Shown here: one piece after another, positions 37,592 through 44,993 of the stretch
How positions within the stretch are numbered: position 1 is the stretch's first letter
How the letters are laid out: every line of letters starts with the position of its first letter
The notes under the pieces: generated by a model
Database searches by the model: none
Seen by the model: the letters and a program-made list of their open reading frames with translations, nothing else
Told to the model about the DNA's origin: nothing
Assembly: GCA_035318745.1 (NCBI GenBank)
Contig: DATHEA010000015.1
Span: 1-64,000 of the forward strand
Length of the DNA stretch: 64,000 bases
Source of the DNA: VRUE01 sp035318745
GTDB lineage: Bacteria; Actinomycetota; Thermoleophilia; Solirubrobacterales; 70-9
Reading direction: 5' to 3'
Translations under genes and position numbers: made by a program

Positions 37592-38319
37592 CTCGCACCC
37601 ACCCCGGTCAACGCCCTCCAGGGAGCTTCGCCGGCGGCCCAGAGGTCGTTGAGCACGACCGCGTCCTTGTAGGTGTCCATGCAATCCCAGAAGCCTTCGT
37701 GGCGATGGGCGTGGAGCTGCTGGTCGGCAGCCAGGGACGAGAGCGGCTCACGCTCGAGGACGCTCTGCTCGTCGAGGTAGCCGAGGGCGCCGGGCTCGAA
37801 GCAGAAGAAGCCACCGTTGATCCAGTGCTCGCTGCGCGGCTTCTCGGCGAAGCCGTCGACCCGATCCCCCTCTCCCAGCTCGGCAACACCCCACTGCAGA
37901 TGCGGCCGCACCACCGTCATCGTCGCCAGGTCGCCGTGCCCGGCGTGGAACGACAGCAGCGCGCCGAGGTCGATGTCGGCGACGCCGTCGGCGTAGGTCG
38001 CGCAGAAGGTCCCGCCTTGCAGGCGATCGGCAAGGCGTGCCAGCCGCCCCCCGGTGGGCGTGTCGGCCCCCGTGTCGATGCACTCGACGGCGACGCCGTC
38101 GGGCCACGACTCGGCCACCGCGAACTCCTCCACCGCGTCGCCCATGTAGCCGGTGGCCAGCAGGAAGCGCTCGAACCCCTGCGCCGCGTAGATCCCGATC
38201 ACGTGCCAGAGGATCGGCCTACCGCCGATCTCGACCAGCGCCTTCGGCACGGTCTCCGTTCGCTCGCGCAGCCGCGTCCCGCGCCCTCCACAAAGGATGA
38301 CTACCGGCGGCTTAACCAC
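37588..38319 (-). CDS. rfbF: Glucose-1-phosphate cytidylyltransferase-like nucleotidyltransferase
   Basis: About 243 residues. Nucleotide-binding LCGGRGTRLRERTETVPKALVEIG at the N-terminus, ILWHVIGIYAAQGF, DTGADTPTGGRL, CATYADGVADID, and WINGGFFCFEPG plus the RHEGFWDCMDTYKD ending, all as in RfbF. It makes CDP-glucose from CTP and glucose 1-phosphate. Two starts are possible: GTG at 38319 (used) or TTG at 38325; both overlap the ThiS-like gene. Product likely goes to a deoxysugar for surface glycans. Confidence 0.9.
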   Translation of the reverse strand: MVKPPVVILCGGRGTRLRERTETVPKALVEIGGRPILWHVIGIYAAQGFERFLLATGYMGDAVEEFAVAESWPDGVAVECIDTGADTPTGGRLARLADRLQGGTFCATYADGVADIDLGALLSFHAGHGDLATMTVVRPHLQWGVAELGEGDRVDGFAEKPRSEHWINGGFFCFEPGALGYLDEQSVLEREPLSSLAADQQLHAHRHEGFWDCMDTYKDAVVLNDLWAAGEAPWRALTGVGAR

Positions 38320-38584
38320 CAGCAACAGCAGGCAAGATGGTTACCTCGTCGCCCTCGCCGATCGCCGTCTCCAGGCCCTGCTGGAAGCGGATGTCCTCGC
38401 CGCTGACATAGACGTTGACGAAGCGGCGCAGATCGCCGTCCTGGGTAATCCGCTCACGCAGATCCCCGTGGGCCTCGAAGAGCGCATCGAGAGCGTCGCC
38501 CACGGTCGAGCCATCGACCTCGACCTCGGCCTCTCCCCCGGTCGCGGCGCGCAGTTGGGTCGGAATCTTCACGGTGACGGGCAT
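38312..38584 (-). CDS. MoaD/ThiS-family sulfur carrier protein
   Basis: 90-residue beta-grasp protein ending in the di-glycine (AVAGG) needed for adenylation and thiocarboxylate formation. Typical strands VTVKIPTQLR and FVNVYVSGEDIRF, and GDEVTILPAVAGG. It follows thrC with TGATG overlap under a SAM riboswitch, not moa or thi genes. A role as sulfur donor in methionine or cysteine synthesis (compare CysO of Mycobacterium) is therefore more likely than cofactor synthesis. No activating E1 enzyme or Mec-type protease is seen in the window. Confidence 0.88.
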   Translation of the reverse strand: MPVTVKIPTQLRAATGGEAEVEVDGSTVGDALDALFEAHGDLRERITQDGDLRRFVNVYVSGEDIRFQQGLETAIGEGDEVTILPAVAGG

Positions 38585-39819
38585 CAGACGGCTACCTCCC
38601 GGTGCTCGAACTCGGACTCGAAGCTCTCTAGATCGGGGTCGATCTCGTGCATGTGGAAGTTATCGCGAGTCGCGTCCAGCGTCTTCAGCCCCTCGCCGGT
38701 GATGTAGACGACGACCCGTTCGCCGGCGCCGATGTCGCCGCGCTCGGCCAGCTTGGAAAGGACGCCGACGGTGACCCCGCCCGCGGTCTCGGTGAAGATC
38801 CCCGTCGTCTCCGCCAGCAGGCGGATGCCGGCGCGGATCTCCTCGTCGGTAACCGAATCGATCGCACCGCCGCTGCGCCGCGCCTGCTCGATCGCGTAAG
38901 GGCCGTCGGCGGGGTCGCCGATCGCCAAGCTCTTGGCGATCGTCTCCGGCTTCTGCGGCTTACAGACGTCCCAGCCTTCGGCAAAGGCGGTTGCCACTGG
39001 ACTGCAGCCGAGCGCCTGGGCGCCGTTGAAGACCGGCTGCTCGCCTTCGACCAGGCCCAGGTCGGTCCACTCCTGGAAGCCGCGGGCCACCTTGGTGAAG
39101 AGCGAGCCGGAGGCGATCGGACAGACCACCCGGTCGGGCAGCTCCCAGCCGAGCTGCTCGGCGGTCTCGTAGGCGAGCGTCTTCGAGCCCTCGGCGTAAT
39201 AGGGACGCAAGTTGACGTTGACGAAGGCCCATGGCCGCGTTTCGGCCAGCTGCGTGCAGAGCCGGTTGACGGCATCGTAGTTGCCGCGGACGCCGACCAA
39301 GTTGGTGCCGTAGATCGCGGTGGCGAGCAGCTTCTGCTCCTCCAAGTTGGCGGGAACGAGGACGTAGGACTCCAGCCCGGCTGCCGCGGCGTGGGCGGCG
39401 ACCGCGTTGGCCAGGTTGCCGGTCGAGGCGCAGGCCACGGTCTCGAAGCCCAGCTCGCGCGCCTTCGCCACCGCGACCGCGACCACCCTGTCCTTGAACG
39501 AGTGCGTCGGATTGGCGGCGTCGTTCTTGATCCAGACCTCGGCGTCGAGGCCGAGCCGCTCGGCGAGGCGGTCGGCGCGCAGCAACGGCGTCAGGCCTGG
39601 CTCCAGCGGATCGAGCGGCCTGCCGGTGAAGGGCAGGAAGTCGGCGTAGCGCCAGATCCCCTGCGAGCCGGCCTGAATCCGGCGCTTCGCCTCGGTGGCG
39701 TCGAGCCCGGAATGGTCATAGGCGACTTCCAGCGGGCCGAAGCAGTTCTCACAGGCGTAGCTGGCGCCCAGTTCGTAGGTCGCCCCGCACTCCTTGCACT
39801 TCAAGCTCTCGACTGACAT
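38584..39819 (-). CDS. thrC: Threonine synthase-family PLP enzyme with N-terminal zinc ribbon
   Basis: 411 residues. Zinc ribbon with two CxxC pairs (KCKECG, ACENCFG) in the first 30 residues, then the fold-type II PLP domain: the Schiff-base lysine in NPTHSFKDR near 108, STGNLANAVAAHAAAAGL near 132 and PIASGSLFTKVA near 220. Converts O-phosphohomoserine to threonine if orthodox. It is controlled by the SAM-I riboswitch at 39890-40012 and paired with a sulfur carrier gene, so a sulfhydrylase-type reaction is an alternative. A GAGGAAG ribosome-binding site precedes the ATG. Confidence 0.9.
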   Translation of the reverse strand: MSVESLKCKECGATYELGASYACENCFGPLEVAYDHSGLDATEAKRRIQAGSQGIWRYADFLPFTGRPLDPLEPGLTPLLRADRLAERLGLDAEVWIKNDAANPTHSFKDRVVAVAVAKARELGFETVACASTGNLANAVAAHAAAAGLESYVLVPANLEEQKLLATAIYGTNLVGVRGNYDAVNRLCTQLAETRPWAFVNVNLRPYYAEGSKTLAYETAEQLGWELPDRVVCPIASGSLFTKVARGFQEWTDLGLVEGEQPVFNGAQALGCSPVATAFAEGWDVCKPQKPETIAKSLAIGDPADGPYAIEQARRSGGAIDSVTDEEIRAGIRLLAETTGIFTETAGGVTVGVLSKLAERGDIGAGERVVVYITGEGLKTLDATRDNFHMHEIDPDLESFESEFEHREVAV

Positions 39820-39844
39820 CCGATCTTCCTCTTTCTTTGCCTAG

Positions 39845-39872
39845 AAAAAAACCTCCGCCTGTGGGGCAGAGG
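39845..39872 (-). terminator. Terminator of the SAM riboswitch expression platform
   Basis: On the minus strand CCTCTGCC and GGCGGAGG pair (one G-U) and are followed by seven T residues. The 5' arm plus loop (TCTGCCCCACA) can instead pair with the 3' strand of riboswitch helix P1 and the bases after it (TGTGGGGAGA). That gives the expected mutually exclusive antiterminator: high SAM frees the terminator and shuts off thrC. Confidence 0.9.
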
Positions 39873-39889
39873 TCCGATCGGACGTCTCC

Positions 39890-40012
39890 CCACATCTTCC
39901 AGGTCCCGAACTTTCAGGAAACCTGCTGGAGTTGGCACCTCCCCTCGAACCAATGGTTCGAGGTGGTTGCCGGGGCTTCTGCGGGCCAGTCCCTCCACCC
40001 CTCTAGATGTGG
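39890..40012 (-). promoter_or_regulatory. SAM-I (S-box) riboswitch upstream of thrC
   Basis: Aptamer of 123 nt. P1 is CCACATCT (40012-40005) with AGATGTGG (39897-39890). Conserved S-box core GGTGGAGGGACTGGCCC and CCCCGGCAACC follow P1. P3 is a perfect CCTCGAACC/GGTTCGAGG hairpin. The GGTGCCAACTCCAGCAGG segment, the pseudoknot and P4 region also match the class. With its promoter and terminator it fills most of the 320-bp thrC-corA intergenic region; I see nothing more in 40060-40139 than the corA upstream region. Confidence 0.96.
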
Positions 40013-40028
40013 CGCTTATGTGCTCCTG

Positions 40029-40059
40029 ACTATAGCAACGCCTCTGGCGATGACAGCAA
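40029..40059 (-). promoter_or_regulatory. Probable promoter of the SAM riboswitch-thrC operon
   Basis: A -10 box TATAGT (40034-40029) lies about 16 nt upstream of riboswitch helix P1, with TTGCTG (40059-40054) as a possible -35 at 19-nt spacing. The position fits a transcript starting just before P1. The -35 match and spacing are weak. Confidence 0.55.
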
Positions 40060-40139
40060 TCGTGCTCGCCGCGTCGGGCAGCCGTTTAACCTGCACGTGA
40101 CAATGCCCGTGAGCGCCGACGAGAAGATGAGCCCCAGCG

Positions 40140-41147
40140 ATGCCGAACCTTCCGAAACCACGGCTACGACGGGCTGCCCGGCGCGAAGCGCTCGCCTCGA
40201 CGGCATCGCAGCCTGAGCCTCAGACCCCGAACGTCGAGCAGATCGACTCCTCCGGCCTGCGCTGGGTCAACATCGAGCGCCCAGGTGCGCTCGAGCGCAC
40301 CTGGCTGGAGGAAAACTTCGACTTCCACGCGCTCGACCTCGAGGACGTGCTCTCGCGCAACCAGCGGCCGAAGATCGACGTCTACGACGACTACCTCTTC
40401 ATCGTTCTCCACTTCCCGGTCTTCGACCCCGCGGTCGGCCGCCTCGGCACCGGCGAGCTCGACCTCTTCGTCGGGCCCGGCTATGTGGTGACGATCCCGA
40501 ACCAGCCGCTGCAGCCGGTCGAGTACCTCTTCGAGCGCTGCCGAGCGAAGGAGGAGCTGCGCGATCAGCTCTTCTCGCGCGGCTCGGGCTATCTGCTCTA
40601 CCGTCTCGTCGACGACAGCTTCGACTACTGCTTCCCGATGCTGCGCAAGATCGGCAACAAGCTCGACGCGCTGGAGGACGACATCTTCGAGGGTCGCTCG
40701 GAGGAGGTAGTGCGCGACATCTCCAACGTCAAGCAGGAGATCATCAACTTCCGCAAGGTGATCCGCCCGCAGCGACCCGTCCTGCGCGACCTGGAGAAGG
40801 TCAAGCAGCGCTACCTGGCCACCGACCTCGACCTGGAGATCTACTTCGACGACATCGTCGACGCCCACGAGCGGATCTGGGACATGCTGGAGAATTACAA
40901 GGAGGTGGTCGACTCACTGGCCGAGACCAACGAGTCGGTGATCTCGCACCGGGTCAACGACATCCTCCGCGTGCTCACCTCGATCAGCGTCATCGTCCTG
41001 CCGCTGACCCTGCTGGCGAGCATCTGGGGGATGAACTCGCGCGTGCCAGGCGAGCAAAGCATCGCCGGGTTCTGGATCGTCGTCGGCGCGATGGTCGCGA
41101 TCCTGGTCGGCATGGTCGCCTACTTCCGGCGACGCGGCTGGCTCTGA
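40140..41147 (+). CDS. corA: CorA-family divalent cation transporter
   Basis: 335 residues. Large N-terminal cytoplasmic domain, long alpha helix (about 170-265), and two C-terminal transmembrane helices (about 270-292 and 303-325). The pore signature between them is IWGMNSRVPGE, carrying the GMN motif. It mediates Mg2+ (or Co2+/Ni2+) uptake as a homopentamer. The first about 30 residues are basic and unmatched, so the real start could be slightly downstream. Confidence 0.93.
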   Translation: MPNLPKPRLRRAARREALASTASQPEPQTPNVEQIDSSGLRWVNIERPGALERTWLEENFDFHALDLEDVLSRNQRPKIDVYDDYLFIVLHFPVFDPAVGRLGTGELDLFVGPGYVVTIPNQPLQPVEYLFERCRAKEELRDQLFSRGSGYLLYRLVDDSFDYCFPMLRKIGNKLDALEDDIFEGRSEEVVRDISNVKQEIINFRKVIRPQRPVLRDLEKVKQRYLATDLDLEIYFDDIVDAHERIWDMLENYKEVVDSLAETNESVISHRVNDILRVLTSISVIVLPLTLLASIWGMNSRVPGEQSIAGFWIVVGAMVAILVGMVAYFRRRGWL

Positions 41148-41175
41148 GGATCGCTCGGCTTATAGCCTGCCTCGG

Positions 41176-41664
41176 GTGGCCAACTTTCGCATCTGGGCGC
41201 CCTGGCGCCTCGCCTACGTGAAGGACGCGTCCAAGGACAAGGAGGAGGAGTGCATCTTCTGCGCCAAGCCGGCGGCGGACGACGACGCGGCGAACCTGAT
41301 CGTCCATCGCGGCCAGAGCTGCTTCGTGATCCTCAACCTCTTCCCCTACACCAACGGGCACCTGATGGTGGCGCCGTACGAGCACATCGGCCGCATTCAA
41401 GATCTGCCCACTGACACCGTCGCGGAGATGTTGTCGCTGGCGCAGCGGGCGATGAGCCGGCTGGAGGAGGTCTACGACCCGCACGGCTACAACGTCGGCT
41501 TCAACCAGGGTCGCGTCGCCGGGGCCGGGGTCGAGCACCACATCCACCTCCACGTCGTCCCCCGCTGGGGCGGCGATACGAATTTCATGCCGGTTATCGC
41601 CGACACCAAAGTGATGCCGCAGACGCTCGAGCAGAGCTTCGAGGCGCTGAAAGGAGCGTTTTGA
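41176..41664 (+). CDS. HIT-family hydrolase/phosphorylase (Ap4A phosphorylase-like)
   Basis: 162 residues. Zn-type CIFC near residue 26, LNLFPYTNGHLMVAPYEHIG, and the histidine triad VEHHIHLHVVPRW near 119-131. Acts on dinucleoside polyphosphates or similar nucleotide conjugates; the closest architecture is the actinobacterial Ap4A phosphorylase (Rv2613c type). GTG start. The stop overlaps the phosphomannomutase TTG start. Confidence 0.92.
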   Translation: MANFRIWAPWRLAYVKDASKDKEEECIFCAKPAADDDAANLIVHRGQSCFVILNLFPYTNGHLMVAPYEHIGRIQDLPTDTVAEMLSLAQRAMSRLEEVYDPHGYNVGFNQGRVAGAGVEHHIHLHVVPRWGGDTNFMPVIADTKVMPQTLEQSFEALKGAF

Positions 41665-43043
41665 CGGAATCCGCCCCCTTGGCACCAAGTCAGATCTTCA
41701 AGGCCTACGACATCCGCGGCCTCTACGGCAAGGAAATGGACGAGACGACGGCGCTCGCCGTCGGCCGCGCCTTCGCCCGCGTGCTGGCGCGGCTGCGCGG
41801 CAAGCAGCCGGACGAGCTCCGCGTCGGCCTCGGTCGAGACATGCGGCTGACGGCGCCCGCAATGGCGGCGGAGCTGCGCGACGGGCTGATCTTCGAGGGT
41901 GCGACGGTGCTCGACGCCGGCATGGTCGCCACCGAGATGCTCTACCACCTGGTCGGATCGCGCGAGCTGGACGGCGGCGCCATGGTGACCGCCTCCCACA
42001 ACCCGAAGGCGTATACCGGCGTCAAGCTCGTCCGCGAGGGGGCGCTGGCGCTCTCCGGCGAAGCCGGCATCGGCGACGTGCAGCGCGAGATCGAAGCCGG
42101 CCTCGGCTCGGCCCCGGGCGGCGGCTCCTTCGAGGAGGTCGATGTCTGGGACGAATACAGGCAGCACGCGCTCTCTTTCATCGATCCCGACGCGGTCAGG
42201 CCGCTGAAGGTCGTCGTCGACGGCGGCAACGGTATGGCGGGGCCGATGGTCGGCCCTACCCTGCGCGGCCTGGGGCTGGAGCTCGACGAGATGTACTTCG
42301 AGCCCAACGGAGAGTTCCCGGACCACGAGCCGAACCCGCTGCTGCCGGAGAACCGCAGGCTGATCGAAGACCGGGTGCGCTCCGCCGGCGCCGATCTCGG
42401 CATCGCCTGGGACGGCGACGCCGACCGCTGCTTCTTCATCGACGGTGAGGGCTCCTTCTGCGACGGCGACTTCGTCTGCGCGCTGCTTGCCCGCGCCGCG
42501 CTGAGTCGCAACCCCGGCGCGACGATCCTCTATGACCCTCGCTCCAGCCGCGCGGTGCCAGATCTGGTTGCCGCCGAGGGCGGCCGGTCCGACCTCTCCC
42601 GCGTCGGCCACGCCTTCTTCAAGATCCGCATGCGCGAGGAGAACGCCGTCTTCGGCGGCGAGGTCTCGGGCCACTACTACTTCCGCGACTTCTGGTGCGC
42701 CGACTCCGGCACGATCCCCGCCCTGCTGGTGCTCGAGCTGCTCTCACGCGACGGGCGCTCACTGGCGGAGCTGATGGCCGAGTTCCGCTCGCGCTACTTC
42801 ATCTCCGGCGAGATCAACTCCGAGGTCGCCGACCAGGAGGCGAAAATGGAGGAGATCGAGGCGCGCTATTCCGACGGCCAGATGACCGCCCTCGATGGAG
42901 TCTCGATCGACTACCCCGACTGGCACTTCAACGTGCGCCCGTCGAACACCGAGCCGCTGCTCCGCCTCAACCTCGAGTCGCTCGTCTCGCGCGAGGACAT
43001 GGAGGCCAAGCGGGACGAGCTGCTGGGACTGATCCGGGCGTGA
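41661..43043 (+). CDS. Phosphomannomutase / phosphoglucomutase
   Basis: 460 residues, alpha-D-phosphohexomutase family. Substrate start FKAYDIRGLYG, phosphoserine motif TASHNPKAYTG near 110, metal-binding WDGDADRC near 252, sugar-specificity GEVSGHYYF near 332 and phosphate-binding RPSNTEP near 430. Interconverts mannose (or glucose) 6- and 1-phosphate for glycans. The TTG at 41661 follows an AAGGAG ribosome-binding site and overlaps the HIT stop (TTGA). Confidence 0.94.
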   Translation: MTESAPLAPSQIFKAYDIRGLYGKEMDETTALAVGRAFARVLARLRGKQPDELRVGLGRDMRLTAPAMAAELRDGLIFEGATVLDAGMVATEMLYHLVGSRELDGGAMVTASHNPKAYTGVKLVREGALALSGEAGIGDVQREIEAGLGSAPGGGSFEEVDVWDEYRQHALSFIDPDAVRPLKVVVDGGNGMAGPMVGPTLRGLGLELDEMYFEPNGEFPDHEPNPLLPENRRLIEDRVRSAGADLGIAWDGDADRCFFIDGEGSFCDGDFVCALLARAALSRNPGATILYDPRSSRAVPDLVAAEGGRSDLSRVGHAFFKIRMREENAVFGGEVSGHYYFRDFWCADSGTIPALLVLELLSRDGRSLAELMAEFRSRYFISGEINSEVADQEAKMEEIEARYSDGQMTALDGVSIDYPDWHFNVRPSNTEPLLRLNLESLVSREDMEAKRDELLGLIRA

Positions 43044-44044
43044 CGCTGACGCCGGAGGAGGCACTCGAGCAGGCCGCGCTGGCCGGCATCCACCGGCTTC
43101 AGATCCCGACCCCCTTCGCGGTCGGGCGGGTCAACTGCTACCTGCTCGAGGACGAGCCGCTGACCCTGATCGACACCGGACCGAACTCGGGCAAAGCGCT
43201 CGACGAGCTGCAGGGCCAGCTGGCCGAGAGGGGTCACTCGATCGACGATTTGGAGCTGGTCGTCCTCACCCATCAGCACATCGACCATCTCGGCCTGGTC
43301 GAGATCGTGGTCGAGCACTCGGGAGCCGAGGTCGCCGCGCTCGGGCTCGCCGCCGAGCGCCTAGCCAACTTCGGCGAGGATGCCGAACGCGAGGACGAAT
43401 TCGCGGTCGAGCTGATGCTGCGCAACGGCATCCCCCAGGAGGTCGCCTTCGCCCTGCAGAGCGTCTCGCGCAGCTTCCGTGGCTGGGGCTCGAAGGCAAA
43501 GGTGACCCGACCGCTCGAGGACGGGCAGCCGGTGCGCTTCCGCGACCGGATACTGCAGACGCTGCACCGGCCCGGCCACAGTCCCTCCGACACGGTCTTC
43601 TGGGACGAGCAGCGCAGGATCCTGATCGCCGCCGACCACCTGATCGCCCACATCTCCTCCAACCCGTTGATCACCCGCCCACTCGACGGCTCCTCGCAGC
43701 GCACCCAGGCACTCGTCACCTACATCGAGTCGATGAAGAAGACCCGCGAGATGCCAGCTGAGATCGTCCTCTCGGGCCATGGCGAGCCGGTCGTCGACCA
43801 CGTAGCGCTGATCGACGACCGCCTGGCCAAGCACGACCGGCGCAAGGAGAAGATCTACGGCCTGATCGCCGAGCAGCCCCGCACGGGCTATGAGATCGCC
43901 CAGGCGATCTGGGGCGACGTCGCCGTGACCCAGGCCTTCCTCACCCTCTCGGAGGTGATCGGGCACGCCGACCTGCTGCTCAACGAAGGGCGGGTGCGCG
44001 AAGTCGTAGACGGGGAGGTGATCCGATATGAGGCGACCGGGTAG
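43040..44044 (+). CDS. MBL-fold metallohydrolase
   Basis: 334 residues. Metallo-beta-lactamase domain with LIDTGPN near 43, THQHIDHLGLV near 78-88, HRPGHSPSDTV near 172 and AADHLIAHIS near 195; the C-terminal about 75 residues form a winged-helix-like tail (GYEIAQAIWGDVAVTQAFLTLSEV). This build matches the LACTB2/YcbL-like family. Substrate unknown. GTG overlaps the mutase stop; the longer frame to 42695 is a shadow. Confidence 0.88.
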   Translation: MTLTPEEALEQAALAGIHRLQIPTPFAVGRVNCYLLEDEPLTLIDTGPNSGKALDELQGQLAERGHSIDDLELVVLTHQHIDHLGLVEIVVEHSGAEVAALGLAAERLANFGEDAEREDEFAVELMLRNGIPQEVAFALQSVSRSFRGWGSKAKVTRPLEDGQPVRFRDRILQTLHRPGHSPSDTVFWDEQRRILIAADHLIAHISSNPLITRPLDGSSQRTQALVTYIESMKKTREMPAEIVLSGHGEPVVDHVALIDDRLAKHDRRKEKIYGLIAEQPRTGYEIAQAIWGDVAVTQAFLTLSEVIGHADLLLNEGRVREVVDGEVIRYEATG

Positions 44045-44993
44045 GCGCAGCGGCAAGAAGCGGATGCTGCTGATCGTCAATCCCTACGCGACGACCGTCT
44101 CCGACCGGCTCAAGAACCTGGTCGTCTACGCGCTGCAGGGACGCTACGAAGTCGAGATGGTCGCCACCGAGGCGCAGAACCACGCCACGGAGATAGGTCG
44201 CGAGGTGCGCGACCATGGCTACGACATCGTCGTCGCCTTCGGCGGTGACGGCACCCTGAACGAGGTCGCCAACGGGCTCGCCGGCACCGACGTGCCGGTC
44301 TCGGTCCTGCCGGGCGGCTCGACCAACGTCGTCTGTCGCACGCTCGGCATCCCCAACGACGTCGTCGATGCGACCGAGCACCTGCTCGCCGCGGTCGACG
44401 AATGGGCGCCGCGCAAGGTCGACCTCGGCACTGTCGACGAGCGCCACTTCGTCTTCTCCTGCGGCGTCGGCATCGACGCCACCGTGGTCAAGCGGGTCGA
44501 CTCTCATCCCCGCCTCAAGTCGCGCGCCGGACCCTACTACTACAGCTGGGCGGCGATCTCGGCCTTCTACCGCGGCTACATGGTCAAACCGGTCCGGTTG
44601 CGGGTCGAGATCGACGGTGCCCGCCAGTCCGAGGGCGTCACCGCCCTGGCCCAGAACTCCGACCCCTTCACCTACTTCGCCAGCCGACCGATCCGGGTCT
44701 GTGAGGGCGTCGAGATCGACGACGGCAGCCTTTCGCTCGGCGTCCTCAAGCGGGCCGCGCAGCGAGATATGCCGACCCTGATCCCGCGCCTTTTCAGCGA
44801 GAAGCGGCCCGCCGCGCGCCACCGCCAGATCGAGCATTTCGAAGGCGTCACCGCGGCCAGCGTAACCTCGATCTCGCAAACCAAGGATGGCATCGCCCGC
44901 CCCTTTCCGATCCAGGTCGACGGCGACTACATCGGCGAGAAGACCCATCTCGAGTTGAGCGTCGCCCCAGGCGCGCTCACGATCGTCGCCTGA
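44028..44993 (+). CDS. Diacylglycerol/lipid kinase family protein
   Basis: 321 residues. DAGK catalytic domain: LLIVNPYATTVSD at 14-26, AFGGDGTLNEVANGL near 70-84, LPGGSTNVVCRTLG near 93, then the C-terminal beta-sandwich with CGVGIDATVVKRV. Phosphorylates diacylglycerol or a related lipid (or acts like a sphingosine-kinase homologue). It overlaps the MBL gene by 17 nt. Its stop TGA and the convergent rel stop abut without a single spacer base. Confidence 0.9.
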   Translation: MRRPGRRSGKKRMLLIVNPYATTVSDRLKNLVVYALQGRYEVEMVATEAQNHATEIGREVRDHGYDIVVAFGGDGTLNEVANGLAGTDVPVSVLPGGSTNVVCRTLGIPNDVVDATEHLLAAVDEWAPRKVDLGTVDERHFVFSCGVGIDATVVKRVDSHPRLKSRAGPYYYSWAAISAFYRGYMVKPVRLRVEIDGARQSEGVTALAQNSDPFTYFASRPIRVCEGVEIDDGSLSLGVLKRAAQRDMPTLIPRLFSEKRPAARHRQIEHFEGVTAASVTSISQTKDGIARPFPIQVDGDYIGEKTHLELSVAPGALTIVA

